A program made the position numbers and the translations under genes. The notes under the pieces were generated by a model. That model ran no database searches, was not told the DNA's origin, and saw nothing but the letters and a program-made list of their open reading frames with translations. From Couchioplanes caeruleus (GTDB taxonomy: Bacteria > Actinomycetota > Actinomycetes > Mycobacteriales > Micromonosporaceae), in NCBI RefSeq assembly GCF_023499255.1, contig NZ_CP092183.1, positions 1,247,501 through 1,311,500 of the forward strand: a stretch of 64,000 bases of DNA. Direction: 5' to 3'. Shown here piece after piece: positions 9,471-19,000 of this stretch; position 1 is the first letter of the stretch, and each line of letters begins with the position of its first letter.

Positions 9471-9476
9471 TACCGT
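9471..9476 (+). promoter_or_regulatory. -10 element of leaderless LOG-family gene
   Basis: TACCGT, 7 bp upstream of ATG 9484, matches the actinobacterial TANNNT -10 at the distance that places transcription start on the start codon. No ribosome-binding site precedes the ATG. Confidence 0.5.
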
Positions 9477-9483
9477 GGGTGCC

Positions 9484-10260
9484 ATGACGGACAGCACCAA
9501 CGGCCGTGAGCGCGTACCCCAGGAGCGTCATCGCGGCGCCGTCACGCTGCGGCGTGATTCGATACCGCCCAGCACGGCCGACGAGAAACTGCTCGACTCG
9601 CACCACCGGGGCGAGTGGAAGACGAAGGACGCCTGGCGCGCCCTGCGGATCCTGTCGGAGTTCGTCGAGGGCTTCGACACCCTCGCCGACCTGCCGCCGG
9701 CGGTCAGCGTCTTCGGCTCCGCCCGCAGCCGGCCGGACAGCCCCGAGTGCGAGCTCGCCGCCCAGCTCGGCGCGGCCCTGGCCGAGGCCGGGTACGCGGT
9801 GATCACCGGCGGTGGCCCGGGCGTGATGGAGGCGGCCAACCGCGGCGCGACCGAGGCCGGCGGCATGTCGGTCGGGCTCGGCATCGAACTGCCGTTCGAG
9901 CAGGGACTCAACGACTGGGTCGACATCGGCATCGACTTCCGCTACTTCTTCGTCCGCAAGACCATGTTCGTCAAGTACGCGCAGGCCTTCGTCGTGCTGC
10001 CGGGCGGCTTCGGGACCCTGGACGAGCTGTTCGAGGCGGTCACGCTCGTCCAGACCCGCAAGGTGACCCGCTTCCCGGTGATCCTCATGGGCTCCGCGTA
10101 CTGGGGCGGGCTGTTCGACTGGATCAAGCAGCGGCTGCTCGCCGACGGCAAGGTGAGCTCCGACGACCTGGACCTCATCACGCTCACCGACGACGTCGGG
10201 GAAGCCGTGAAGATGATCGTGGACGCCGACCGCGCGGCCAACGGCAACGGGAAGCGGTGA
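9484..10260 (+). CDS. LOG-family (TIGR00730) Rossmann-fold protein, long form
   Basis: 258 residues. The phosphoribohydrolase signature is complete: ITGGGPGVMEAANRGA in the middle and VVLPGGFGTLDELFE with the PGGxGTxxE motif. LOG proteins release free bases (cytokinins in plants and some bacteria) from nucleoside 5'-monophosphates. In actinobacteria the physiological substrate is mostly unproven. It carries an extra basic N-terminal segment of about 60 residues before the Rossmann core. The start is leaderless-type. It is followed after 1 bp by a second, shorter LOG gene, so the two are co-transcribed. Confidence 0.88.
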   Translation: MTDSTNGRERVPQERHRGAVTLRRDSIPPSTADEKLLDSHHRGEWKTKDAWRALRILSEFVEGFDTLADLPPAVSVFGSARSRPDSPECELAAQLGAALAEAGYAVITGGGPGVMEAANRGATEAGGMSVGLGIELPFEQGLNDWVDIGIDFRYFFVRKTMFVKYAQAFVVLPGGFGTLDELFEAVTLVQTRKVTRFPVILMGSAYWGGLFDWIKQRLLADGKVSSDDLDLITLTDDVGEAVKMIVDADRAANGNGKR

Positions 10261-10261
10261 C

Positions 10262-10810
10262 GTGGCGGCCATCTGCGTCTTCTGTGCCTCCTCGTCCGCC
10301 ATCGACCGCGAGCACCTCGACCTGGCCACCGCGTTCGGTAAAGCCCTCGGCCCGCGCGGGCACACGCTCGTCTCCGGCGGTGGCTGCGTCGGCATGATGG
10401 GCGCGGTCGCCGACGGCGCCCGGTCCGGTGGCGCGCACACCCTCGGCGTGATCCCGCAGTCCCTGGTGGACCTCGAGGTCGCCGACCGCACCGCCGACGA
10501 GCTGGTCGTCACCACCGACATGGGCGCCCGCAAGAACATCATGATCGAGCGCTCCGACGCGTTCGTGACGCTGCCGGGCGGCCTCGGCACCCTGGACGAG
10601 CTGTTCGAGGTGTGGACGACCGCCACCCTCGACCTGCACCGCAAGCCGATCGTCGTGCTCGACCCGGACGGCTTCTACACCGGACTGTGGCGCTGGCTGG
10701 GCGAGATCACCGAGACCGGGTTCGTCCGCCGGCCCGCGCTCGCCCAGGTCACGCTGGTCACCTCGATCGACGCCGCGCTGGACGCCGTCGAGCGGGCGCT
10801 CACCGCCTGA
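10262..10810 (+). CDS. LOG-family (TIGR00730) Rossmann-fold protein, short form
   Basis: 182 residues: ICVFCASSS at the start, SGGGCVGMMGAVADGA (substrate loop), and VTLPGGLGTLDELFE (PGGxGTxxE). This is the classical LOG/YvdD length. GTG start 1 bp after the stop of the previous LOG paralogue. Two adjacent paralogues may form separate oligomers or act on different nucleotides; the sequence does not tell. The region near dapE matches the position of a LOG gene beside dapE in mycobacteria. Confidence 0.9.
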   Translation: MAAICVFCASSSAIDREHLDLATAFGKALGPRGHTLVSGGGCVGMMGAVADGARSGGAHTLGVIPQSLVDLEVADRTADELVVTTDMGARKNIMIERSDAFVTLPGGLGTLDELFEVWTTATLDLHRKPIVVLDPDGFYTGLWRWLGEITETGFVRRPALAQVTLVTSIDAALDAVERALTA

Positions 10811-10820
10811 GGGCTGAGGT

Positions 10821-10859
10821 GTCACGCCGGGGGCGGTAGTCATCCGTCCCCGGCGTGAC
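10821..10859 (+). terminator. Hairpin terminator after LOG genes
   Basis: Perfect 12-bp stem GTCACGCCGGGG / CCCCGGCGTGAC around a 15-base loop, 10 bp after the LOG stop. No T-run follows, as is usual in high-GC actinobacteria. Confidence 0.6.
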
Positions 10860-11284
10860 CGGGGCCTCGGCAGCCCGCCGGGCGACGCGGTGGGCGCGCC
10901 GGGGCATGCTCTCACCGGAGGCGCGTCCCGGTGCGCGACGCTCCCGCGCTGCCGGCGGCTTGACGCTGCCGGGCCGGTTCTCGTCGCCGCGGCCCCACGG
11001 CGGCCCGCGGCGGCGAAGGGGCGCCGCGGATGCCGGCGGCATACCGGCCACCGCCGCCCGCGGGTACGGGCTGAGCGGGCCCGCGGGGCGTCCCCGGCCC
11101 TGCCGAACCGGTGCGACTGCGGCTGCCGGCTCGACAGGGGGTCTGCTAGATGGGTTTAGCGCTGACGCTCCTCGCTTCGCCGCCGGCCGTCAAGGGTTGT
11201 CGATGTGCCAACACCTGCGTGAAGTTTCGCGAAAGGCGCGGAGCCGCGTCGGCGCCGTGGACCGCGCGTGGAACACTTTGCGCC
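10860..11284. other. Gene-free interval upstream of LacI-type gene
   Basis: About 425 bp of GC-rich sequence with no reading frame that looks coding; frames here are extensions of shadows. It includes several GGCGGC-rich stretches. The last 100 bp are lower in GC and should hold the promoter of the LacI-type gene, but no clear TANNNT element or LacI operator was identified. Confidence 0.5.
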
Positions 11285-12298
11285 ATGCCTCAGCAACGGG
11301 CCACCCTGCTGCAGGTCGCACAGCGGGCCGGCGTGTCCCGCAGTACGGCGTCCTTCGTCCTCGCCGGACGCCACGTCGACATGCGGATATCCGAGGACGC
11401 CCGGCAACGGGTGCTCCGCGCGGCCCAGGAGCTCGACTACCGGCCCAACCTCATGGCGCGGAGCCTGCGGACCAAGGTCACCAAGACCGTCGCGCTGGTC
11501 TCCGACACCCTCGCCTCCGATCCGTACGCCGGCCGCGCCATCCACGGCGCCCTCGCCGCCGCGGTCGCCCACGGACACCTGCTCTTCATCGGCGAGACCG
11601 AGGGCGACGCGGTGATCGAGGACAAGCTCATCTCCGACTTCCTCGACCGGCAGGTCGACGCCTTCGTGTACGCGAGCATGTTCACCCGCTACGTCCGCAT
11701 CCCGAAGGTGCTCAAGGGCCACCCCGTCGTCCTGCTCAACTGCCTGACCCGGGCGGCGCGACCGGCGTACCACTCGGTGATCCCCGACGAGGTCGGTGCC
11801 GGCTGGAGCGCCGCCAAGACGATCATCGAAGCCGGCCATCGCGACGGCATCCACCTCGTCGGCAGCCCCGCCCAGCACGTCTTCGCCGGGCGCGAACGGC
11901 TCGCCGGCATCCGCGAGGGCTTCGGCGCCGCGAGGGTCAAGCTCGCCGGCACGATCGACTGCGACTGGTGGCCCGAGCCCGCGTACGAGGCGGTGCGCGG
12001 CGCGCTGGTGAACGGGCTCGAGCCGCGGACGCTGATCTGCCTCAACGACCGGATCGCGCTGGGGGCGTACCAGGCCTTGCGTGAGGCCGGACACGCCATC
12101 CCGGACGACGTGTCGGTGCTCTCGTTCGACGACTCCGACCTCGCGGCGTGGCTGCGACCCCAGCTGACCAGCATCTCCCTGCCGCACTACCAGCTCGGAT
12201 GGAAGGCCGTGGAGCTGCTGCTGGGCTCACCGGGCGAACCCCAGGTGCACCGCGTGCCCATGCCCGTACGTCTGCGCGCCTCGATCGGGAAACCCTGA
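11285..12298 (+). CDS. LacI-family transcriptional regulator (orphan)
   Basis: 337 residues. N-terminal LacI HTH and hinge (TLLQVAQRAGVSRSTASFVLAGRHVDMRISEDARQRVLRAAQELDYRPN, about 7-56) followed by a periplasmic-binding-protein-like sugar domain (VALVSDTLASDPYAG; LICLNDRIALGAYQAL; VSVLSFDDSDLAAWLRPQLTSIS). Usually such regulators sit with the sugar transport or hydrolysis genes they repress. None is adjacent here, so the ligand is unknown. The C-terminal domain looks complete. It is followed after 38 bp by adnA on the same strand, which is probably unrelated in function. Confidence 0.9.
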   Translation: MPQQRATLLQVAQRAGVSRSTASFVLAGRHVDMRISEDARQRVLRAAQELDYRPNLMARSLRTKVTKTVALVSDTLASDPYAGRAIHGALAAAVAHGHLLFIGETEGDAVIEDKLISDFLDRQVDAFVYASMFTRYVRIPKVLKGHPVVLLNCLTRAARPAYHSVIPDEVGAGWSAAKTIIEAGHRDGIHLVGSPAQHVFAGRERLAGIREGFGAARVKLAGTIDCDWWPEPAYEAVRGALVNGLEPRTLICLNDRIALGAYQALREAGHAIPDDVSVLSFDDSDLAAWLRPQLTSISLPHYQLGWKAVELLLGSPGEPQVHRVPMPVRLRASIGKP

Positions 12299-12336
12299 AA
12301 CGGTTTTTGTCGTAGCTGCGTGGTGTCATTGGTGCC

Positions 12337-15300
12337 GTGACCTCGACCCCCGCGGCAGTGCGCCGGCCCGCGTACCGGCTGGTGCGCCGCCCCGCGCCCG
12401 CCGCGGCGCCGCTGCTGGACGACGCGGTGCAGCGGTATGTCGCCGGGCACACGGACGGGCCGCTGCTGGTGGTCGGCGGTCCCGGCACGGGCAAGACCAC
12501 CGTGCTGGTCGAGGCGGTCGCCGAGCGCATCGCCGCGGGCGTCGACCCCGAACGCATCCTGGTGCTGACCTTCGGCCGCCGCGGCGCGACCGCGCTGCGC
12601 GACCGCGTCGAGGCCCGGATCGGCGGCGCGACCTACCACGAGCCTCTGGTACGCACCTTCCACGCGTACGCGTTCGGCCTGCTCCGCCGCGCGGCCGCCG
12701 AACGCGGCGAACCGTCCCCCCGGCTGCTCACCGGCCCGGAGCAGGACCTCATCATCCGCGAGCTGCTCGAGGTGGTCGGCGACGACCAGGCGCCGGACAC
12801 GGTCCGCTGGCCGGAGGCACTACGCCCGGCCCTGCCCACCCGCGCCTTCGCCCAGCAGCTGCGCGACCTGATGCAACGAGCGGCGGAGCGCGGCATCGGC
12901 CCGGTCGAGCTCGCCCGCCTCGGCGAAAGCCTCGGCCGCGACGACTGGCCCGCCGCGGCCCGCTTCCTCCGCGAGTACGTGGCGGTCCTCGCCCTGCGCG
13001 ACGTCACCACCCGCGGCTCGACGGCGTACGACCCGGCCGAGCTCATCCGCGCCGCCGCCGGCCTGCTCACCGACGACCCGGCCCTGCTGGAGGCCGAGCG
13101 CCGCCGCCTGGCGTACGTCTACGTCGACGAGCTCGCCGACACCGACCCGGCCCAGATCGACCTGCTCTCCCTGGTGGCGGGCGGCGGCAAACCCCTGGTG
13201 GCGTTCGGCGACCCGGACTCCTCCATCTACGGCTTCCGCGGCGCCGACCCGGAAGTGATCGACACCTTCCCGGCCCGCTTCCGCACGGCATCGGGCGCGC
13301 TGGCGGAGGTCATCACGCTGCACACCAACTACCGCGCCCGGCCGGGCCTGCTGGACGCCACGAGCCGGGTCGCGCGACGCATGCGCGGCCGGGTACGCCA
13401 CCGCCCCATGCACCCCCCGCCCGCGCCCTCCCCGCCCGCGTCTTCCCAGGCTGCGCCTTCTGCGTCGGCCGCGCCCGCCTCGGCGGCCCATGCTCCGGCC
13501 GCGCCCACCTCGGCGGCCCATGCTCCGGGCGCGCCCGCCTCGGCGGCCGTTGCTCCGGCCGTGCCCGCCGGGTCGTCCTCGGCCGCGCTCGCCGGGTCGT
13601 CCTCGGCCGCGCCCGCTTCGCCGGCTGAGGCCGGCGCCCCCGCTCAGCCGCCCCGCCCGTCGCCGTCGCCGTCGCCGGATCGTTCGGCGCCCGAGGCGGT
13701 CGTGCGTACCTTCCGCTCACCGACCAGCGAGACCGCGTTCGTCGCGCACGCCCTGCGTGAGGCCCACCTGCTGCACGGCGTCCCCTGGTCCCGGATGGCC
13801 GTGGTGCTGCGGTCGACCAGCCTACAACTGCCCTCCCTGCAGCGCGGGCTCGCCGCCGCCGGCGTGCCCACCGTCACCCACGCGGAGGACATGCCGCTGC
13901 ACCTGCAACCCGCGGTCGCGCCGTTCCTGCTGCTCCTGCGCTGCGCCCTCGACCCGGCGGTGCTGGACGAGGAGGCGGCGGTCGCGCTGCTGCACTCGCC
14001 GCTGGGCGGGGCCGACCCGCTGGCCGAGCGGCGGCTGCGGCAGGGACTGCGGGCGCTCGCGCTGGCCGCCGGCGACCGCAGGCCCTCCGGCGAGCTGCTC
14101 GTCGACGCGGTGCGCGACCCGGCCGGGCTCGACATGGTGGAGCGGCGCTGGGCGACGCCCGCCCAGAACGTCGCCCGGCTGCTCGCCACCGCCCGGGAGG
14201 CGGCGGCCGCGCCGGCCGCGACCGCCGAGCAGGTGCTGTGGTCGGTCTGGCGCGCCAGCGGTCTCGCCGAGAAGTGGTACGCCCTCAGCACCCGGGGCGC
14301 CCCGACCGAACCCGGCGGCGAGGGCGGCCGGGCCCGGCAGTGGCGCGCCGAGGCAGCCGACCGCGACCTCGACGCGATGGTGGTGCTCTTCGACGCCGCT
14401 GCCCGTTTCGTCGACCGGCTGCCGGGGGCGCGTACGGAGGTGTTCCTCGACCACGTGCTCGGCCAGGACCTGCCCGCCGACTCGATCGCCCCCAGCGCGG
14501 ACCGCGGTGAGGCCGTACGCCTGCTCACCGCGCACGCGGCCAAGGGCCTGGAGTGGGACGTCGTCGTGCTGGCCGGCGTCCAGGAGGGCATCTGGCCGGA
14601 CCTGCGGCTGCGCGGCAGCCTGCTGGGCTCGGAACGGCTCGTCGACGTCCTGGCGGGCCGGGCCGCACCGGACACGGCGGCGATCGCCGGGCAGACGTCG
14701 GCGCTGCTCGACGAGGAACGCCGCCTCTTCTACGTGGCCACCACCCGGGCCCGGCAGCGGCTGGTCGTGACCGCGGTGGCCTCGGCGAGCGTGGGCGGCG
14801 CGGACGGCGAGGAGCAACCGAGCCGCTTCCTGAGCGAACTCGCCATGCCGGACCGCCGCGGCGGTGGCGACCCCCCGCCACCGGAACAGGGCGACCCGGG
14901 CCCCACGGAACCGGGCCCGGACGACCCCGGCCCTCCGGAACCCGAACCCGACGACGACCCCGGCGCCCGCGAGCCGGACCCCACCGACGTCCGCGAGCCC
15001 GACCCCACCGGCGCCCGGGAGCCGGAACCCGGGGAGACGGGCGAGGGCGACTTCGAGCTGCCCATGGGTCGCCCGCCCCGCGCCCTCACCCTGTCCGCGC
15101 TGGTCGCGGAGCTGCGTACCGTCGTGGTCGCACCCGACGCCACGCCCGCCCGGCGGCATGCCGCCGCGGCCGAGCTGGCCCGGCTCGCCCAGGCCGGGGT
15201 GCCCGGCGCCCATCCCGACGAGTGGTGGGGGCTGCGGCCGCTCTCCGACGACCGGCCGCTGGTCGATGAGGGCGAGCCGGTCAAGGTGACGCCGTCGGCG

Positions 15301-16077
15301 ATGGAGAGCGCGCTGCGGTGCAGCCTGCGCTGGCTGTTGGAACGCCATGGCGGCGCCGCCCCGGCCGGGCCCGCGCAGGGGGTCGGCAACCTGGTGCACG
15401 CGGCGGCGATGCTGGCCGAGGACGCGAACGCCGACCGCGAGCGGCTCGTCGAGTACGTGTCGGCGCGGTTCGACGCGATCGAGCTGGCGGCGCGCTGGCT
15501 GGCCGGGCCGGAGCAGGAGCGCGCGCAGGGCATGGTGGACAAGTTGCTGCGCTGGCTGGCGCGCAACCCGCGGCGGCTGCTCGCGATCGAGCACGAGTTC
15601 ACCGTGCGCCTCGACGACCCGAAGCGGCCGATCCAGCTCACCGGGCGGGTCGACCGGCTGGAGGTGGACGAGCAGGGCCGGCTGGTCGTCATCGACCTGA
15701 AGACCGGCAAGAGCACCGCGGTCACCGCCGGCGAGGTCGAGGAGCACGCGCAGCTCGCCGGTTATCAGGCCGCCGTGGACGCGGGTGCTTTCGACGCGCT
15801 CGCCGAGGGGGCCGGCAGCGGCGGGGCGGCGTTGGTGCAGCTCGGGCCGAGCAAGGAGGCGCGCGAGCAGATGCAGGTGCCGCTCGCCGAGGCCGACGAT
15901 CCGCAGTGGGCGTACGCGATGGTCCGCCGCACCGCCGACACGATGGCCGCGGCGACCTTCTCGGCCGTCGCGAACGCGAAGTGCCGGGTTTGTCCGGTGC
16001 GGACCAGCTGCCCGGTCAGCGGCCAGGGCCGGCAGGTCGTCGAACCCGGTCCGCCCGCCGCGGACCAGCGAGGGTAG
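12337..16077 (+). CDS. adnA: AdnA, helicase-nuclease subunit of the double-strand-break resection complex
   Basis: 1246 residues: UvrD-type SF1 helicase plus C-terminal RecB-like nuclease. Walker A GGPGTGKT lies at about 47-54. The Walker B region reads VYVDELADTDP (about 260) instead of a canonical DExQ, and VVIDLKTGK with AQLAGYQ marks the nuclease (about 1120). Cysteine near 994 (RCSLRW) and CRVCPVRTSC near 1215 give a C-xn-C-x2-C-x5-C iron-sulfur pattern as in AddB/AdnA. AdnAB replaces RecBCD in actinobacteria, resecting DNA ends. Two low-complexity insertions stand out: an Ala/Pro/Ser stretch (13405-13690) made of 30-bp DNA repeats and an Asp/Pro/Glu stretch (14860-15060). The gene is about 150-200 residues longer than mycobacterial AdnA as I recall it. 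GTG start; adnB follows after 11 bp. Confidence 0.88.
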   Translation: MTSTPAAVRRPAYRLVRRPAPAAAPLLDDAVQRYVAGHTDGPLLVVGGPGTGKTTVLVEAVAERIAAGVDPERILVLTFGRRGATALRDRVEARIGGATYHEPLVRTFHAYAFGLLRRAAAERGEPSPRLLTGPEQDLIIRELLEVVGDDQAPDTVRWPEALRPALPTRAFAQQLRDLMQRAAERGIGPVELARLGESLGRDDWPAAARFLREYVAVLALRDVTTRGSTAYDPAELIRAAAGLLTDDPALLEAERRRLAYVYVDELADTDPAQIDLLSLVAGGGKPLVAFGDPDSSIYGFRGADPEVIDTFPARFRTASGALAEVITLHTNYRARPGLLDATSRVARRMRGRVRHRPMHPPPAPSPPASSQAAPSASAAPASAAHAPAAPTSAAHAPGAPASAAVAPAVPAGSSSAALAGSSSAAPASPAEAGAPAQPPRPSPSPSPDRSAPEAVVRTFRSPTSETAFVAHALREAHLLHGVPWSRMAVVLRSTSLQLPSLQRGLAAAGVPTVTHAEDMPLHLQPAVAPFLLLLRCALDPAVLDEEAAVALLHSPLGGADPLAERRLRQGLRALALAAGDRRPSGELLVDAVRDPAGLDMVERRWATPAQNVARLLATAREAAAAPAATAEQVLWSVWRASGLAEKWYALSTRGAPTEPGGEGGRARQWRAEAADRDLDAMVVLFDAAARFVDRLPGARTEVFLDHVLGQDLPADSIAPSADRGEAVRLLTAHAAKGLEWDVVVLAGVQEGIWPDLRLRGSLLGSERLVDVLAGRAAPDTAAIAGQTSALLDEERRLFYVATTRARQRLVVTAVASASVGGADGEEQPSRFLSELAMPDRRGGGDPPPPEQGDPGPTEPGPDDPGPPEPEPDDDPGAREPDPTDVREPDPTGAREPEPGETGEGDFELPMGRPPRALTLSALVAELRTVVVAPDATPARRHAAAAELARLAQAGVPGAHPDEWWGLRPLSDDRPLVDEGEPVKVTPSAMESALRCSLRWLLERHGGAAPAGPAQGVGNLVHAAAMLAEDANADRERLVEYVSARFDAIELAARWLAGPEQERAQGMVDKLLRWLARNPRRLLAIEHEFTVRLDDPKRPIQLTGRVDRLEVDEQGRLVVIDLKTGKSTAVTAGEVEEHAQLAGYQAAVDAGAFDALAEGAGSGGAALVQLGPSKEAREQMQVPLAEADDPQWAYAMVRRTADTMAAATFSAVANAKCRVCPVRTSCPVSGQGRQVVEPGPPAADQRG
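13462..13620 (+). repeat. In-frame 30-bp tandem repeat in adnA
   Basis: Units of 30 bp (consensus gcgcccgcctcggcggccca + tgctccggcc) repeated about three times and followed by two 24-27 bp GGGTCGTCCTCGGCC units. They encode ten-residue A-P-x-S-A-A-H-A-P-x repeats between helicase motifs, so the reading frame is preserved. Confidence 0.7.
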
Positions 16078-16088
16078 AACCGTCCACG

Positions 16089-19000
16089 ATGACGCAACCG
16101 AGCCTTTTCGCCGACGCCGAACCCCGGCCGCGGCGGCGCGCCGATGCCGGGCCGCGCTACACCCCGCTGGAGCTCGCCCGGCTGCTGCGGCTGCACGCGC
16201 CCACCCCGGAGCAGGCCGCGATCATCGCGGCCCCGGTCGAACCGGTCCTGGTCGTCGCGGGCGCCGGGTCCGGCAAGACCGAGACGATGGCCTCGCGGGT
16301 GGTCTGGCTCGTCGCCAACGGGTACGCCCACCCGGACGAGATCCTCGGCCTGACGTTCACCCGCAAGGCCGCCGGCGAGCTGGCCCATCGGGTACGGACG
16401 CGGCTCGGTCAGCTGGTCCGCCGGCTGGGGCAGCAGGAGGCACTGACCGGTGAGCCGACAGTCGCCACCTACCACTCGTACGCGGCCCGCGTGGTCACCG
16501 AGCACGGCCTGCGCGCCGGGTACGAGCCGTCCGCCCGGCTGCTCACCGAGGCGGCCCGGTGGCAGATCGTGGACTCGCTGGTGCGCTCGTACACCGGGGA
16601 GATGACGGGCCTCAACCGCGCGCCCGGCACGGTGACCGACGACGTGCTGGCGCTCTCCGGCGAGCTGGCCGAGCATCTCGTCGGCCCCGACGACCTGGCC
16701 GCGTGGACGGGACGGTTCTTCGCCGACGTGCAGTCGCTGCCCGGGCGGGTCTACAAGGACGTCACCGACATGCTGCAGCGCCAGCGGCACCGGCTCACCC
16801 TGCTGCCCCTCGTACGCCTCTATGAGCAGCGCAAACTCGACCTCGAGGCGATGGACTTCGGTGACCAGATGGCCCGCGCCGCGCTGGTGGCCCGCAACCA
16901 TCCCGAGGTCGGCGCGATCGAGCGGGGCCGCTACAAGATCGTGCTGCTGGACGAGTACCAGGACACCAGCCACGCCCAGGTCGTGCTGCTGAACGCGCTG
17001 TTCGGCGGCGGGCACCCGGTGACCGCGGTCGGCGACCCCTGTCAGTCGATCTACGGCTGGCGTGGCGCGTCCGCTGGCACGCTGGACCGGTTCCCGGCCG
17101 AGTTCACCGGTCCGGGCGGCCGCGAGGCGTGGGTGCTGAACCTGACCCGGAGCTGGCGCAACCGTCCCGAGATCCTGCAGGTCGCCAACTCCCTCTCGCG
17201 CCCGCTGCGGGCCGCCGGCGCCCGGGTCGCCGAGCTCGTCCCGGCCCAGCGGGTGGCCGATCGCGTCGGTGGCCGCACGGTGGCATGCGCGCTGCTGTCC
17301 ACGTACGCGGAAGAAGCCGAGTGGATCGCCGGCTCGATGCTGGCCGCGTGGCGGGCGGCGGCCCGGCTGCCGGAGGCGGCGCCGGCGGACATCCCGCTGG
17401 AGAAGCGGCCGACCAGCGCGGTCCTGGTCCGGGTCCGCAGCCAGATCCCGGCGATCGAGGAGGCGCTGCGCGCCCGCGGCCTGCCCGTGGAGGTGGTGGG
17501 CCTCGGCGGCCTGCTGGACACGCCGGAGGTCCGCGATGTCGTGTGCACGCTGCGGGTGCTTGCCGACCCGACCGACGGCGCGGCCCTGCTGCGGCTCCTG
17601 ACGGGCGCCCGCTGGCGCATCGGCCCGCGCGACCTGGTGGCGCTGCACCGCCGGGCCCGGGCGATCGCCTCCGCCCGCGCGGCCGTGACAACCGGCCCGG
17701 GTTCTTCCGCGGCGGCCGGCCCCGGTTCTCCCGCGGAGCCCGGCTCCGGTTCTCCCGCGGCGGCCGGGTCCGGTGCTTCCGCGGCCGCTCCGGATGACGC
17801 GCAGCAGATCTTCGGGGACCGGCTGGAGGACGCCACGCTCGTCGAGGCGATGGCCGACCTGGGGGCACCCCAGCAGTACTCGCAGGAGGGCTACCTGCGG
17901 CTCCGCGCGTACAGCAGGGAGCTGGCGGAGCTGCGCCTGCGCCTGGACCAGCCGCTGCCCGACCTGGTCGCGGACATCGAGCGCACCACCGGCCTGGACG
18001 TCGAGGTCGCCGTACGCGGCTGGGGCGCGGGCGACGCAGGCCTGGCCCGCGGCCACCTCGACGCCCTCGGCGACGTCGCCGCCCGGTACGCGGGTGAGAC
18101 CGACGGCGGCACCCTGGCGGGGTTCCTCGCGTTCCTGGCCGCGGCCGAGGAGGAGGAACGTGGCCTCACCCCGGGCCAGGTCGACGTGGTCGAGGGCGCC
18201 GTCCAGATCCTGACCGCCCACGCCGCCAAGGGCCTGGAGTGGGACGTCGTCTCCGTGGCCGGTCTCACCAAGAACGTGTGGCCGGGCGTCACCCGGGGCT
18301 CGGACAACTACCTCGGCGGCATCGGGGTGCTGCCGTTCCCGTTGCGGGGCGACTCCGACGGGCTGCCGGAGCTGGACCTGTCGGAAGCCGTCGACCAGAA
18401 GGACGTGGCCGCGGCCGTGACGGCGTTCGGGCGGGCGTGGCGCGAGCACGACGAGCGGGAGGAGCGGCGGCTGGCGTACGTGGCCGTCACCCGCCCGCGC
18501 CGGCTGCTGCTGGCGTCCGGCTACTGGTGGGGCGACGGCGTGAAGCGGCCCCGAGGTCCGTCGGTGTTCCTGACCGAGATCCGGGACGCCTGCGACGAGG
18601 GTGCCGGGGTGGTCGAGCACTGGGCGCCGGAGCCGCCCGGCGACGCCGCCAACCCCAGCGCCGAGCTGGTGGCGTCGGCGGAATGGCCGTCGGACCCGCT
18701 GGGCGCGCGCCGCCCGGCAATGGCGGCCGCCGCCGACCTGATCCGGCGCATGATCGCCGCACCGACCCCGGAGGCCGCCGCCGCGTTCGCCGAGCTGGCC
18801 GAGTCGGACGCCGAGGTGGGAGCGCGTGCCGGGCTGGCCGCCGACCTGACCGGGCTCGCCCCGGCCGCGGCCCCGGAACCCCAGCCGGCACGGCCCCCGG
18901 CCGCGGAGGCGCGGGCGGCGGTGGCGGAGCCGGCCGGCGAGGTGGATCCGGACGTGGAGCGGTGGCGGCAGGAGGCCGCGTTGCTGCTCGCCGAGCGCGA

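Noticed and set aside
10855..12084. 409-codon plus-strand frame overlapping the LacI gene
   Set aside because: Out-of-frame shadow; the LacI frame has clear HTH and sugar-binding motifs.
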